DNA of 64,000 nucleotides from Cyanoderma ruficeps. Its lineage: Eukaryota; Chordata; Aves; Passeriformes; Timaliidae. The notes below the pieces were generated by a model. The model made no database searches, was not told the DNA's origin, and worked only from the letters and a program-made list of their open reading frames with translations. The stretch is taken from assembly GCA_008694505.1 (NCBI GenBank), contig VZDJ01000219.1, positions 12,100,010-12,164,009 on the forward strand, read 5' to 3'. Of the stretch, positions 37,348-55,815 are shown piece after piece; position 1 is the first letter of the stretch; every line of letters begins with the position of its first letter. A program made the position numbers and the translations under genes.

Positions 37348-40111
37348 TTTATTAGTGAATATCCCTCTCAAAATCAGCCACAACATTAAAAAAAATAATG
37401 ATTGCACTACTTGGTCAAGCAGAACTAGCAACTTTCATTTTAAAAAAAGTACAAATCTGTTAAAAATTTCAATCAGTATAATACACATATATATAATACA
37501 ACATACTAGTTATGTTAAATGCTACAAAACCAATATGATTCCAATGGAATGGAAAAAAACAAACACTTTTAGAGCTTTAAGAACCTTTTTTTTCTATATA
37601 TTAGCCTTTTTTCAAATACATACATGGGAAAAATGAGGTAACTGTAAAATGTGCAAGTAACAGAGCAAAAAAAATTATATATATATATTTATATATATAT
37701 ATATATATATAAAAACTTTCTAACACAGAACACACGTCCTAGCACCTTCCGGGGAGCCGCGGGGAACGCGGGGGTCCCACCAGAGGGCCCGGGGACTGGT
37801 ATAATAGAACAGTAAACAGTCCACTATCCCACCACAGGAATTCATTGGTAAACAGTGGTATCTACAGCGCAGTCAGCAATCACAAACACCCTAAATAATT
37901 GTTTTTTAGTATTTTTTTTGTCATTTTTTCTTTTTGTTATTTTTTTTTTAAATGATACTTTTAGCTGCTCATTGGAATAAATTCTGCAGCACACGAGCTG
38001 TGAGCTTTCGAGTCGCCGTCAAAGGACCGTAAGGCTTTCCTGGCTCCCTGGGCACCGCGAGGGCGGGAGGGGAGGAGGGGGGCGTCTCCGGGGGCGCGAA
38101 GCCGGGGACTCCTTTGGTTATCTGTCACTGAGTGAGGGACGGGGAGGGGGCCGGGGTCCTGCCCAAGGGGCACCGAGCCCAGCGGTGCCAGCGCCCGTGC
38201 CAGGGCGGAGCGGGCGGCGCCGGGCCGGGGCCCTCGGCCTCGATGCTCCGCACGGAAGGCGGCCGCCGGAGAGGTGGGAAAGGGCGGCGAGAGGGAGCCG
38301 GCCCGTAGCCCCCCACCGCTCGTCACCCCCCCGTGCCCCACCGGGCAGCGTCCGGGGCCGGCCCACCGGTGGCTGGCACTGCCCTCCGGCCCTCAACGTG
38401 GGGAACACCATCGTGCCCACCCCTGTGCCAGGCGCGGCCCCTCATCTCGCACCCGGCCGAGCCACCGCCGGGGGCCAGCCCCGCGCCTGCCCCCCGCCCC
38501 GCGGGGAGCCGCCCCCTCCCACCCCGGTCCCTTGCACACGCCGCCGCCGCGGGCGCGGACCCCGCGGGGACGGCCCTGAAAGTCTCACGGTCCTGCTGTG
38601 GCGTTGCGGACATGTGCAGTACAGTGCATGGCAGTATCAGCTGAGCACAAAAACCCCTCTCCCCACCCCCCTCACCCCACAGCCGGCTAGACGTAGCCAA
38701 GACCACGTTCCAAGCTGGTCAGACATGCATGCATATTTGTGAACATTTACATAGGGCTGGCGTCCGCTCGGAAGCTCCCAGGCGTCAGCGACGCGCCAGG
38801 AGGGGAGGGCGGTGCTCTCACCACCACCCCTGCCACCGCCTCCCGTCACCCTCCTCGCTAATTAATCATGCAAAACAACGGCCACGCGGGATTGATGGAG
38901 CCGGGCGGCGGCGTGGCGGCTTCTCCCCCGGCCCCTGCACGGGCAGGGGGGATACGGTGGCAAGGGGACCGCTCACAGCTTCCCCCGCACCAGCCGGGCC
39001 AAGGCCAGGGTAGCATTGAAAATACTCCACGAGGTTATGAATAAAACCTCCCCCGCTGCGGGGGCCGCAGCCCAGCCGGCCCCTCGCTGCCCACCAGCCG
39101 GGGAAACCGCGCCGTCCAGCCAGCAGGACGGGGCATGGGGCTACCTTGATTTACGTCGTCGGGACAGAGAAATGAGCAGGAGCCGGGGGCTGGGCAGCAC
39201 ACCGGGGATACCACATGCCCAAAGCCCTAGGGACGGGGTTGGTGTCCCCTCCTCAAGCTTGGCTGCCTTGTGGGATATGCCACACGGCCCGGCCCCGGGA
39301 GCTGCGCTGGCTAGGCACAGGGGAATGAACAGGGAGAGGGGCCAGGGCTCCGCCAGCACCATCCTCCCACTGGCAAAAGACCCCAAGCAGCCATAGCCCA
39401 CTGGGGCTCCCCAGGGCAGCCGAGGCAGGAGAGAGGCCGTGCCAGGCTGTGCACAGGAGCGGGGGACAGAGGCATTCCTGTGTTCCTGCCTTTCTGCCCC
39501 AGCCATGCCGTGGGGTTGCTGGTGTCCCACCTTGGCCACACTCCGCCAGCCACCTCCTCCGGCTGTCCCCGGGGCCGGGGTGCCGCCGGCATCACACCCG
39601 CAGCGCTCCCTCCTCTCTCCTCCCCGCGTCCTCGAGAGCAACGCCGAGGGGAGGAGCCGCCTGCACGCCCCTAGGGCAAACGGCCAAGGAACCAAAAACG
39701 TGATGGAAATGAAAAGGAAACAAGGGGAAAAAAAACTATCGTAAAAAAAAAAAATAGTGACAAAAGGAAAAACCACTAATTCCCTAGCAGAGTACAAAGA
39801 CCTGGAAAGTGATGGAGCAACAACAGCGTCTTTGGAGCGCAGAGGGCACGGCCACGCACCTCCCGCCTCCAGCACAACACGATTCGGGGCCCTGGGAGCG
39901 CAGCGGGCAGGCGTCCGGCCGAGTCCGTGCCCCGGCGGGGAGGAGGAAGGCTGGCCGGGAGCCCGGACTGCTCAATGCTCACCACATCCGAGGAGAGGCT
40001 TTGGGGAGGGGGGGTAAGCACAGGGTCAGGCCCTAGCAGTGGGCAGCGGCCCCCGCCCGAGCCCGGCGTCCTTGTCCTCTAGTGAATTGTGCGGCACAGC
40101 GCCCGCCAGCC
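37348..40111 (-). terminator. RNF44: RNF44 long 3' UTR with poly(A) signal
   Basis: The first good minus-strand AATAAA after the RNF44 stop is at 37353-37348, which implies a 2.8-kb 3' UTR; the human gene also has a long one. The distal part (37370-37980) is AU rich with a TA microsatellite. The middle (about 38010-39130) is CpG dense. The proximal part carries a T-rich tract near 39720-39780 (as read on the transcript). A TGCACTG heptamer at 38628-38622 matches the miR-148/152 seed. Confidence 0.5.
37675..37711. repeat. TA microsatellite
   Basis: An alternating TA tract of about 36 bases with two single-base interruptions. It lies near the distal end of the predicted RNF44 3' UTR. Confidence 0.85.
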
Positions 40112-46027
<5,916 letters not shown>

Positions 46028-46560
46028 CTGCACCGATGGCCTGGGCCGCCGCTCCGGTGCCGCTGCGGCGCCCCCGCCCCCTCCCTCCCGCCGCTCTTTG
46101 TTCGCCGACGCCGGGCCCGGGCCTGCCCCCCCCCGCCGGCCCGCCGCCGGCCCTCCCCTCCCTCCCTCCCGCCCGCCTCCCGCCGGGCCGGCCCCCTCCC
46201 CGCCGCCGCTGTTTCCGGTGCCTCTTTGTTTTCCGCGGCGCGGAGCGGCCGCGGCGGGCCGGGGTGTGCGGAGGGTGCCTGTCCCTTTAAGAAGCAGCGG
46301 GACGCACCGGACCGAGTCACAGCGCCCGGGGGCACCGGGGGCGCGCGCGGCTGGCGCGGGGGGGAAGGAGGGGGGCGGCCGGGGGCACCGGNGGGGGGGG
46401 GGCGGCGCGGCGCGCGTCCCACGTGACCAGGCGTGTCACGGTCCGCAGCCATCTTGGAGCGCGGGGCCGCCACGCGGGGCAACGACCTCCGCCCGGGACC
46501 ACCGAGGCGGGCCCCGAACGGGGGGCACCGGGCACCCACCCCTCTTCTCCAGCGGCCTGG

Positions 46561-49500
46561 TGCCGCTACCGGCAACCTTGCCCCGCTAGGACAGGCCTTA
46601 AGGCTGGTGGCACCGTACCTGCGGCTGTGTCCCCGCATCACTCCTGGGCCCCTGCTCACCGGGCTGGCAGCTCCGTGGGCCCGGTGGGCCGCGGGGACGG
46701 CAGCCCCGTGGGCCCGGGAGTCGGCGTGCTTCTCTGCTGGTGGGCAGAAAAAAACGGGGGTGCGAAGGCAGGGGTTCGGCTCCCCACAACCTCCCGGACT
46801 CGGACGGGAGCAGGGAGGAGCTACTCCCCTCCCGCTCAGCACATCGAGCCCTTTGCCCGCACCGACAGCTCTCCCAGGGCATCTGTAGCCAGTTCAAACT
46901 TTTATGCACTGGAAAAGCCCCTTTTGCTTCAGAAAAGCCTCCTGTTCTCTCACATTAATTAAGCAAGAAGCAGGAACTACTCAGACCATCTGCACACCTG
47001 CAGCTCACCTGAGCGAGTCACCCGGCTGGTGGCAAACGCTGAAAGCTGGACTCGGAGAGGCAGAGCCACCAGCTCCCCGGGAGCTGCACAGCAAGAGGCC
47101 GAGCCACCGCCTCCCCATGTGTCCCGGCAGCACCGCTCAGGCACCAGTCAAATCCCCGTGCTCAGGACAGCGCATCGCAGCAGCTTCACTGAGCGCCAGA
47201 TGCTGCATCCGAGCCAAATTTCCCCCGGTTACAACGCACACTTAGAAATTCCCAGGTAGGCGAGCGAGCCAGCCGGCAGCCCTGATGTAATGCCTATAAA
47301 CCAGCCCTCCCCTGACAGCTGGGCTTTAAAGTGCTAACAACCAAAAGGGAGCTAATTAATTTGTAGCATCACCCCTTTCAAAGAAAACCTCAGATCGACG
47401 ATTTAACAATTCAGTAGCTCATTGTTGCGATGAGCAGTCAGATTCAGCTTTGCCTGATTCCAGCCCTGTGCCCAGGTCCCTTCAGGCCCCTCGCAGGGCT
47501 CTCACCTCTTCACCCCACATCCAGGCGTGCAGGAGGAACTACACCAGGCTCAAGGATCCTCCAGGACACAGAGCATTCTGGGGATAGATCCCTCTACCAT
47601 GATTGTTAGCAGCACTACAGCCAAGTGCTTCTGTCCCCAAAGTAGGGGACACACAGGACAGGAAGGCAGCACAGCAGGGCAGACTTATGATAGTGTCAGA
47701 GCCACGCACTCAGGCAAGAACTCCAGCAGGAAGAGCCAAAGGATTGAATCAGCCCAAACCTGAACAACCACCCTCCAGGTCTGTTCCACTACAGCCTCTG
47801 CTTCAGGAGCTGGGGACTACAGGAAAGAGAAGGAAAACAGCACTCTGTCCTTTGACCTTGCCATGGTTTGTGGGCAGAGGCAACACTGCACCTTCACAAG
47901 GCTGCCAGGACACGCTCTGATCCTGGGCAGAGCACCGGCAGCAGGCAGAGGCCACAGATGGTGGATATCTGTGCACATATTCCCTCCAGACCTGCTCCAG
48001 CATCACCAGCTCCCCTGCAAGCAGCAGCTATCGATGTCCTCAGGATGGCATCAGGAGAAGCCATCGATGGAATACAGCTCACACGCTGCTCACGCTCCCT
48101 GCCCAGCCAGGCTGGATCATTCTCCTGGCACAGCCACACCGCACTCGGCTGTGCCCAGTGAGGATGGGGCACCACACATCCAGCCACAGGAACGGAGCAT
48201 GTGGAAACAGCTCTGCCCACACTGTATCAGGGACACAGCCATGCACACAGACACCAACACCGCCCCAAGTACAGAGCTCTGCCTGAGAAGCTATGTGAGG
48301 GGCCCAAACGATGCTACAGCAAGGCTGGTCAGGACTTCTGGGCCAGGACAAGGGATCTCAGTCCAGCCACAGAGACCTGTGACACCCCTGGTGTGTAGGA
48401 CAGCCCTTAAGCCTTAGAAAGCTCTCTACCTGCAGGGGCTGCTCAGGCTGAACCTGGCTGCTCTGCAGCAGACAGGTGGCCCATGCTTTCCTTCAGGATA
48501 GCCAGGGGCCAGCAGGACAAAGTCTCCCTGAGCCCAGGCTCTTTAAGAGACCATCTGCTGCCACAGACATGCCACCTCCCTTGCCCCATATATGGGTCAG
48601 GTCTGACACAGGATTAGCCAGGGTGATCCAGTGGTGAGAGCACATCTCCCACTGGAGGCTTGGTCTGCCCTGTGTTATCCCTGACACTGAGCATGCCAAT
48701 GCTTCACCTCTACATTCTCCTGGGCCTCTCACACATATCCAGGGAGAGAAAGAGGCCCCAGATCCTTTTCTCCCCAGGGCCTAGGAAAAAAACATGAAGA
48801 AACGGCACCAAGAACACAGAAGCTCTCAGACTGCGGGGAGGGAGGAGCAGCAGGAGTGTCCCTATCCTATCCAAGGCCCAACACAAGCACCACAGGGCAT
48901 GGGACACCCCAACATGAGCAGGGTGAAGCACTTCTCCACCATGGAGATGGGGGAGCAAGGAGCTCCCTCCCTGCTCCACACACTCGGTGGAGCCGAGTTC
49001 ACTGGCAGTGGAGGCAGGACGCCTCCGCCGTGATCACACGCCGCCCACTCCCACCCCCGGGCTGACAGCACTCCCATCAAACGCCTCCAGCCACACACAC
49101 GTGGAGGATGCTGACATGAGGAGCGAGTAGCTGCACAGGCAGCGGAACTGATAACGCCCAGTTTCCTGTCGATCTCTCCCACGTGGATTCTCTGATGTCT
49201 AATAGCATGGCTGAGCTGCACTGCAGAGGGAGAACTAGCAGCGCCTTCCTTCCCCAGAGCCGGAGCCTGAAGCAATCCAAGACCTCAGAAGCAGCATCCA
49301 CACCTGACACCAACCCCAACTGACACCAGCCAGCAAGTTCAAAGCAGAGTGAACACTCACAAATGAACACTAAGCTTGCAACAAGCCTTCATTTCCTTAG
49401 GACAGGGTAAATAATCTGCAGAGATCTCCACCTTCCTTAGTTTGCCCTAGAAACACCAGCACAACCTGAATAGCATGACCAGAAGGTTGCAGGTGCAGCA

Positions 49501-52500
49501 ACTGGGTCCACCTCTGTAGCTCAGCAGCATCACAGAATGGGTTGTGTCCTCCTCTCTCCTGGGTGGCCTCTTCTCCCCTGAACAGAAGAATGCTGAACTA
49601 CGGACACCTCTGTCTGCCCAGGCATCTTGCAGGAGCCACTTCCACAGCTCAGTTGCACATAGGTGGGAGGAAAAGAGCAAATGTCATCATGTCCATCCCC
49701 AACCTGCTGCCTGGGTAGCCTCCCTGGTCCTTCCTTTCCTTCCTACTAACAGAAACTGCTCTTCAGGACTCCATACTCCTCTGCCCTTCACTTGTAGTTC
49801 TCATTTGAGACAGCCCATTCCTAAAACACACCCAATCTCTTCTGGGGCAGAGACAGCTCAGAGGGAGGAGGGACCACCCCTCTTTCCCTTCCCCACACAG
49901 CATCCCTGGAGTCCCCAGCTCATCTGTCACCTGTCCACAAGCATCTCTCTGAGTCCAGCCCGCCCTCTACATGCTGTGGACAGTGTTAATGGCATCTGCC
50001 AAGTGAGTGGCCAAGGGCAGGAGGGGCCAGGCTCCAGACACTCACTGCACTCCACTGCACTCAGGCAGAGCAGCTCCTGCAAAGGGGTACAGGCAGAGCC
50101 AGGAGCTGGTGGATGGCAAAGAGCAGTTTCCTTACCACTCAGCAAAACGAAGCGTCTCTTGAAAGCACTAGTGACAGTCAGGAAGTTGGGCTGGGTGGTT
50201 TGTTTTGCATTTTAAGAAGCCTGCAGGGACACCAACAACCTGAAACGATCATTTTCAGGAAGGAGCTCAGAGAAACTCACGATTTTCAGCAACCATTTAC
50301 CCTCCTTCGTCCTTGATTAAAAATTTGCCAAGAGGCTGCTTACGAAGATGCACCAAAACAGGGAGTGACCACTACCCTAAGTGCAAAAGAGGTTTGCTGC
50401 AATACGTCCCCGTACATCACTCAGAGAACCCCACACCAGTGCCCGAGGTTGGTTTTAAGAGCAAAAACATGACTTTCAAGCTGACAGCCCCCGCGCGCAA
50501 AGCACAACTGTGCGGTGACAAGAGAGCAGCCTGGGGCACAGGAGCTGCCTGACCTCTGCTACAGCTCTCAACGGCAGATTTTTATTGTTCACCACTTTCC
50601 CAAAGCACAGGCATGGAGCGAAAACCAACTAAGACGCTTGGCTCAAAATGCAAATGCAGCTAGGGAGCCCCACCAGCACAGCAGGGAAAAGACAACTTGC
50701 CGGAGGGGACCGCGCCTCAGCACTGCCAGGCTTGGGGGAAGAAGGACCAGAACATCGGCCCTCCCTTCCCAGGGGCAACAGTGAGAGATGCCAGAGGCCT
50801 GGATCACCAAGACAGGCTCACCTGAGAGAAAGCAGCTCCTAACACATAGTACTGCAGGCCAGTCCTCTGCTCTGCATGGTTGCACTAAAAACCTTTATCC
50901 TGCTTTCCAGGGTAGCCAAGGAAGACCCAGAACTACAGCTCTGCAGTCAGTGAGAGCAGGTCTCCAGGGACCAGCCTGCAGCTGGAAAATAATATTCCCA
51001 AAGCCAGCAACGAGCGCAGCTTGTTGGGGGACACTGCTCAACCTCACCCTCTGCCATGCACACAGCAAAATGTGGAGCCCTCCCAAACCACCCCACTCCA
51101 GAAAACCCAGCCATGCCACACTGGACATGGTCTGCTTGTGCCCTCCAGGAAAAAGCTCCTGCCCTGAAACACTGAGGACTTGCAGGTGCAAGGGTGGAGG
51201 AAAGGCTAAGCACCATGGTGTAGCTCTGCTGCTCAGAGTCAGCAGGCTGGCTTCTCCCAACACCTTTGTGAGCTGACAGCACAGATCCACACTGCTCCCC
51301 TCTGGAACTGACCTGTCTCAGGGAGCCACGCAACATCCTCATGCAGCTCCATGACCGCAGGGCACAGGGCTTGGCTCTCCCAAGTTCCTGCATCAATGTC
51401 AGAGGGCTCTGGGAGAGCTCCCCAGCACCAGCCGCTTCCTTGGATGTTTTAGCAGCCTCTGGACACATCAGACTGGCACTCTACGGGCTGTGCCTGCACG
51501 GTGGGTACACGGTGGGTACACAAACCCCTTGGCCAACCAATCACTCGTACACAGCAGGTGACAAACCATGTTTCTCCAGACTGGTCTAAGCAGGGAGCCA
51601 AGGGATTGTGGGAAAATGCTGTGCTCTGGCTCCTCAGTGAAGAGGTGAAAACCCCAAAAAAGCATCCAGAAGCCAGGCTTTTCTGCCGAAAACCAGCGCC
51701 GTGCCACCTGCCACCACCACCTCCCCAGCCATGCCCTGCGGCCGGCCTCACGTGACGGTGGAGTGGATGCACACAGGAGGAGTGGCTGTAGTGACAGCGT
51801 TCCAGCTTGTGTCCAACACACAGCTGAGCCCAGCAAATCCCAGCGCTCTGCAGCTCTCCTTTACAAACTCCACACACTGCGCAGGTACACGGGCGTCAGT
51901 GAGACCTCAGTGCCCACAGCCCCAGGAAAATGACACCTAGAGGGAGACAGCCCAGTGAGTACGGGGCTCCCAAACTCTCTGATGTCCACCAACACAAGGA
52001 CTGGCCCACACCAAGCCCCAGCGACAAAGGAAAGCTGTTCTTATACCAGCCCAAATTGCCCAGGGCCAGCCCCTCTGCTATTTCAGCACACATACTCCCA
52101 GCAGGAAGCAGGGATACCCAGCAGGAGAAGCAGGACTTCACCCTGTATAACTCTGCTCTGAGTGACTTTACATCATTCCCCACTCTACCCTGGGTGGCAG
52201 GACTTGACCAGTTCTGCAGACAACCTGCGAGAAAAGTGCTGTGAGCTGAATCCCAGCCCTTACCTGCCAGCTGTTATTTCATTCCTCTAACAGGTCCATA
52301 AACCAAGGATAATTAAATCTCTCCTAAACTCTCTTCCATTTAAAATAAAAATCTATAGTCCCTATTTCATTAGCTGGCTCTGGGTTTTACAGCTTGATCA
52401 ATTCCCCTCACAGGGCCCTGGTCCCGGACAGGCAGATGCAAACACGCAGCTTCCACAGTGTGGATCAATGGGATTCACAAAGTCTCCTACCCCATTCCTT

Positions 52501-53765
52501 GTTCCTTGCTCACCAAAGGGAGCCACACAGCACAGCAGGTAGGGACAGTGTGTTTCACTGCTCAGGGGAACACCACTGCCATGTGTGGCCTCAGAGGTTG
52601 GAGTTAGTGCCTGGCAAGAAAAGAGGCAGCAGCGACGCTCCCTCTCCAATGAAGGGCCCCAAGAACACAGCCATGACCCTAAAGGCAAAGCAGCCCAGCA
52701 TGCCAGCAGGGTGACACCTCCCTGTTTGCTCCACAGTGAAGAGGGACAAAGCTCAGCTCCCACAGCTGACAGCTGGAGTCAAAGCCCACCACAAGCACCA
52801 GCTGGGAACCAAGAGCAGCCACCACCTCTCTGACCTCCCTGCGCACAAAGCGGAAGAGACTCGTCACTGAGACCCAGGCACACAGGCTCAGTGTTTCCTG
52901 CCCTTTCCACCCCTCTGCTGCTGCCCTGCCACGCAACACCTTCCCCCTGCCAGGCCAGTAGGCTCCAGATGGCTCTCACCACCCCTGCAAGCCTCTCCAT
53001 CCACTGCAGTGGGAGCTTTCAGAGCCTGGCAGCAGATGGAGGGACCACAGCAGTACCTAGAGCTGCACAGAGAGCACCCAGGCAGAGCCCATGGAGTGGA
53101 CATCACAGTCCTGGGCAGCCCTTGGCCTGGGCCAGCACCCAGGTGTCCCCCAGCACCTATCACATCATTTCCCTCTGTTCCAGGTGCATGTTCCTCCCTC
53201 CCTCCCACCTTTGCTCAGTCAGAAAGCAGCAAGTTGCCACAGTTCAAGTCCTGTCAGTGCCAGGACACACCATGGTGGCAGCCACAGAGGGAAGGTCCAG
53301 CAGCCCCACCTCTAGTGAGTTCTGTCCTGGCACACAATGCCAGTGATGGACAGACCACACCACCAGGGCCTAAATCCTGATCTGTACTCAAACCAGCTGG
53401 TACTTGCAAGGGGATATCAGGACAGATTTCTGGGACACAAAACAGCCACCATTTGGAGGGTGCCCAGCTCCAAGCAAGGCTAGGGGAACAAAGCTTTGCC
53501 ATCCTACCAAGACTCCTTGCATGGCAGCATGCAGGGAGGTGGCACTGCAGCCTCCCAAACACACAGAGGCGCCTCCTGCCTCACCTCCCGTGCCAACATC
53601 TGCCCTGTCTCCACTGGCACCGTGTCCCAATGCGGGGGGGAATGGAGGGGCCACCGCTCACCTGCTAAACCTCACCCACTGCTGAAGGGGTGTGACACCA
53701 CCCGGCCAGCCCCAGAGCAGACACCCAAAGGTGACAAACAAAGGCGCCCAGCAGGCACTCCGCAT
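46561..53765. other. intergenic DNA between RNF44 and the orphan CpG island
   Basis: I found no spliced coding region, tRNA, rRNA or clear transposon in these 7.2 kb. A short AT-rich segment at about 47330-47440, with TAATTAAT and CTTTCAAAG motifs, stands out from its flanks and could be a conserved element. Confidence 0.5.
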
Positions 53766-53859
53766 CAGCAGTATTTTTAGACACCACTATGGAGCCGGCC
53801 TTATTATTTTCATTGCAACGTGCATAATTACCCACCATGCACCGCAGTGACATCAGACG

Positions 53860-55460
53860 CAGCCGGCTCTCCTCCGACAGCTGCTCCTCCTGCCGGGGCT
53901 CCTGCCCGGCCCCGGGGACCCACCTGCCCTGCCGGGCTCTGCCCTGCCGGGCTCTGCCCTGCGCATCTCCCCGGGGCACAAGACCCCACCTCGAGGGGGG
54001 CCTCGAGGTCCTGGGGTGATAGAGCCGACATGGGAGCAGGTGACAGAGGGACAGAGCAAGGCACAGGACAGCAAGAAGGCAAACGCAGGGATGATCTCTG
54101 GAGCTGCAGGCACACACAGCCTGTTGTGCTAGAGCATGGGGCCGGTGCAGAGCTGGTGGACAAGGTACCAAGCACAAAACAGAGCCGCTCTCCTGGGAAG
54201 AGGAGTTGTCCCCAAACGCAGGAACAGCACCTGCCTAGCCACAGAGCTCAACTCCTGCCCGGGAGAGCAAAACCTGGAGCGCATCCCAGCTGCCCACAAC
54301 GCGGTCCCACACGTCCTCCGTGGGACAGGGCTGCCACGGGCCCCACACACAGCCCACGCTGCCAGCACAGATCCGAGGGGGCCAGTGGCACGGCTTGTGC
54401 CACTGCCACCACCCCAGGTGCCACTACCCCCACCCCGTCACTTCGGGCTCATTTGTTTCCTACCTCCTCCCCAGAGACAACTTTCCGAAGAGTTTCACCA
54501 CTTCCCCTCCTGCCCCCTATCCCACACCGGGGCTTGCCCCGAGCTGGCACAGTTTACCGGGTCCGGGGGGACGGCGGACGGGACACCGCGAGGTGCCAAG
54601 CCGGACGAGGACACAGCACCAGCCTCAGAAGAAGCCCCTCACTCCCACCCGGCCGGGGTCGGGGGCGACCCCAAGAAGGGGCTCCGGGCGGGGCAGGCTC
54701 GGACAGCCTTCACGGGCAGCCGCGCTCCGGCTCTCTCCCCGCTGCCCCCTTGGCCCCGCGGGGCTCCCCCAGCAACGGGGGCTCCTCCCACCACCCTGCG
54801 GCTGCACCGGGCCTGGCTGCGCCTTACGGCCGCTTCCCTGAACCCCAATGCCCCGGCAGCCGCCACCCCCGCCCGCGCCGGCCATCTGCCCCCTCCGCGC
54901 ACCGGGCCCGGTCCGGCCGCCCCCGCTGCACCGGGCCGCGCTCGCTCCTCCGCCCGCCGCACCGGGCCCCGCGGCCCGGCATCCGCCCCATCGCTCTGGG
55001 CCCTGCCCGCCGTCCTCCCCGTCCCGCTGCCCCAGGGCTGCCCTGCCCCTTCCTCCAGCCCCGGGCCCTGCCCGCCGCCCTCCCCGCGGTGCCCCGGCCC
55101 TGCCCCGCACACCCCGGGCCTGCGGCCACCGCCGCGCCCCGTACCTCCGGGAGGCGCGCCCCCGGCGCTCGGTGCCGTGCCCCGGCGCTGCCCGCCGCTC
55201 AGCCCGCTCGCATGGCGCGGCGGCCGGGCCCGCCGGGCTCCGTGTCCGTCCCGGTGCCGGTGCCAGTCCCGGTGCCGCTCCCGCTCCGGCCTCAGCCCCG
55301 CCTCATGGCGCCCCCGCGCTCGCCGCGCCGATGGAACCGGCCGCGCCGCGCTGCTCCCCCTCGCGCCGCGGCGATGGGCGCGCCCGCCGCCTCCTGCCGT
55401 AATGAGCCCAAGAGCGGCGCCCCAAAACGGCCCCGCGGAGCTCTTCGGCCGTAATGCTCC
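53860..55460. promoter_or_regulatory. orphan CpG island
   Basis: This block is very CpG dense, above all at 54850-55450. It begins with a 15-bp repeat (GCCCTGCCGGGCTCT, 53926-53962, about 2.5 copies). Long open frames cross it in several registers, a sign of composition and not of coding. A minus-strand donor-like GAG/GTACGG lies at 55145. It could be a distal first exon of RNF44 or the promoter of an unrecognised transcript. Confidence 0.5.
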
Positions 55461-55506
55461 GAGTGCCAGCGCAGACAGCGCCGCCGGGAAAGACGGCTGG
55501 AATTGG

Positions 55507-55815
55507 AGAATCACAGAATCAATTCGGTTGGAAAAGATCTCTGAGGTCATGCAGCCCTCCTACGCAGCACCTATGACCCAACATCACCATGCCTACTAGA
55601 CCATGGTACTTAGTGCCACATCCAGTCTTTTCTTAAACAACCTCCAGGGTCGGTGATTCCACCACCTCCCTGGGCAGCACATTCCAATGCCTGGCAAACC
55701 TTTCCGTGAAGAAATTCTTCCTGATGTCCAACCTAAACCTTCACTAGTTACCAGGGGGAAGAGGTCGACTCCCACCTGGCTACAACCTCCTTTCATCCAC
55801 AACAAGGAAGTTGTG
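55507..55815 (-). mobile_element. CR1 LINE 3' fragment upstream of CDHR2
   Basis: Minus-strand CR1 tail. The plus strand shows AGAATCAATTCGGTTGG, GATCTCTGAGGTCATGCAG, TGGTACTTAGTGCCACATCC and CTTCCTGATGTCCAACCTAA. It is 5'-truncated and directly abuts the orphan CpG island. Confidence 0.95.

Noticed and set aside
53665..54177. 170-codon minus-strand frame beside the orphan CpG island
   Set aside because: One stretch looks less GC-biased than the rest, but there is no known domain, no supported splice sites and no clear start. It is kept only as a possible conserved element.
53820..55599. Very long plus-strand open frames (544 and 487 codons)
   Set aside because: They are rich in Pro, Ala, Arg and Gly, overlap in different frames with minus-strand frames of similar length, cross a CpG island and have no recognisable domain. 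Base composition explains them.
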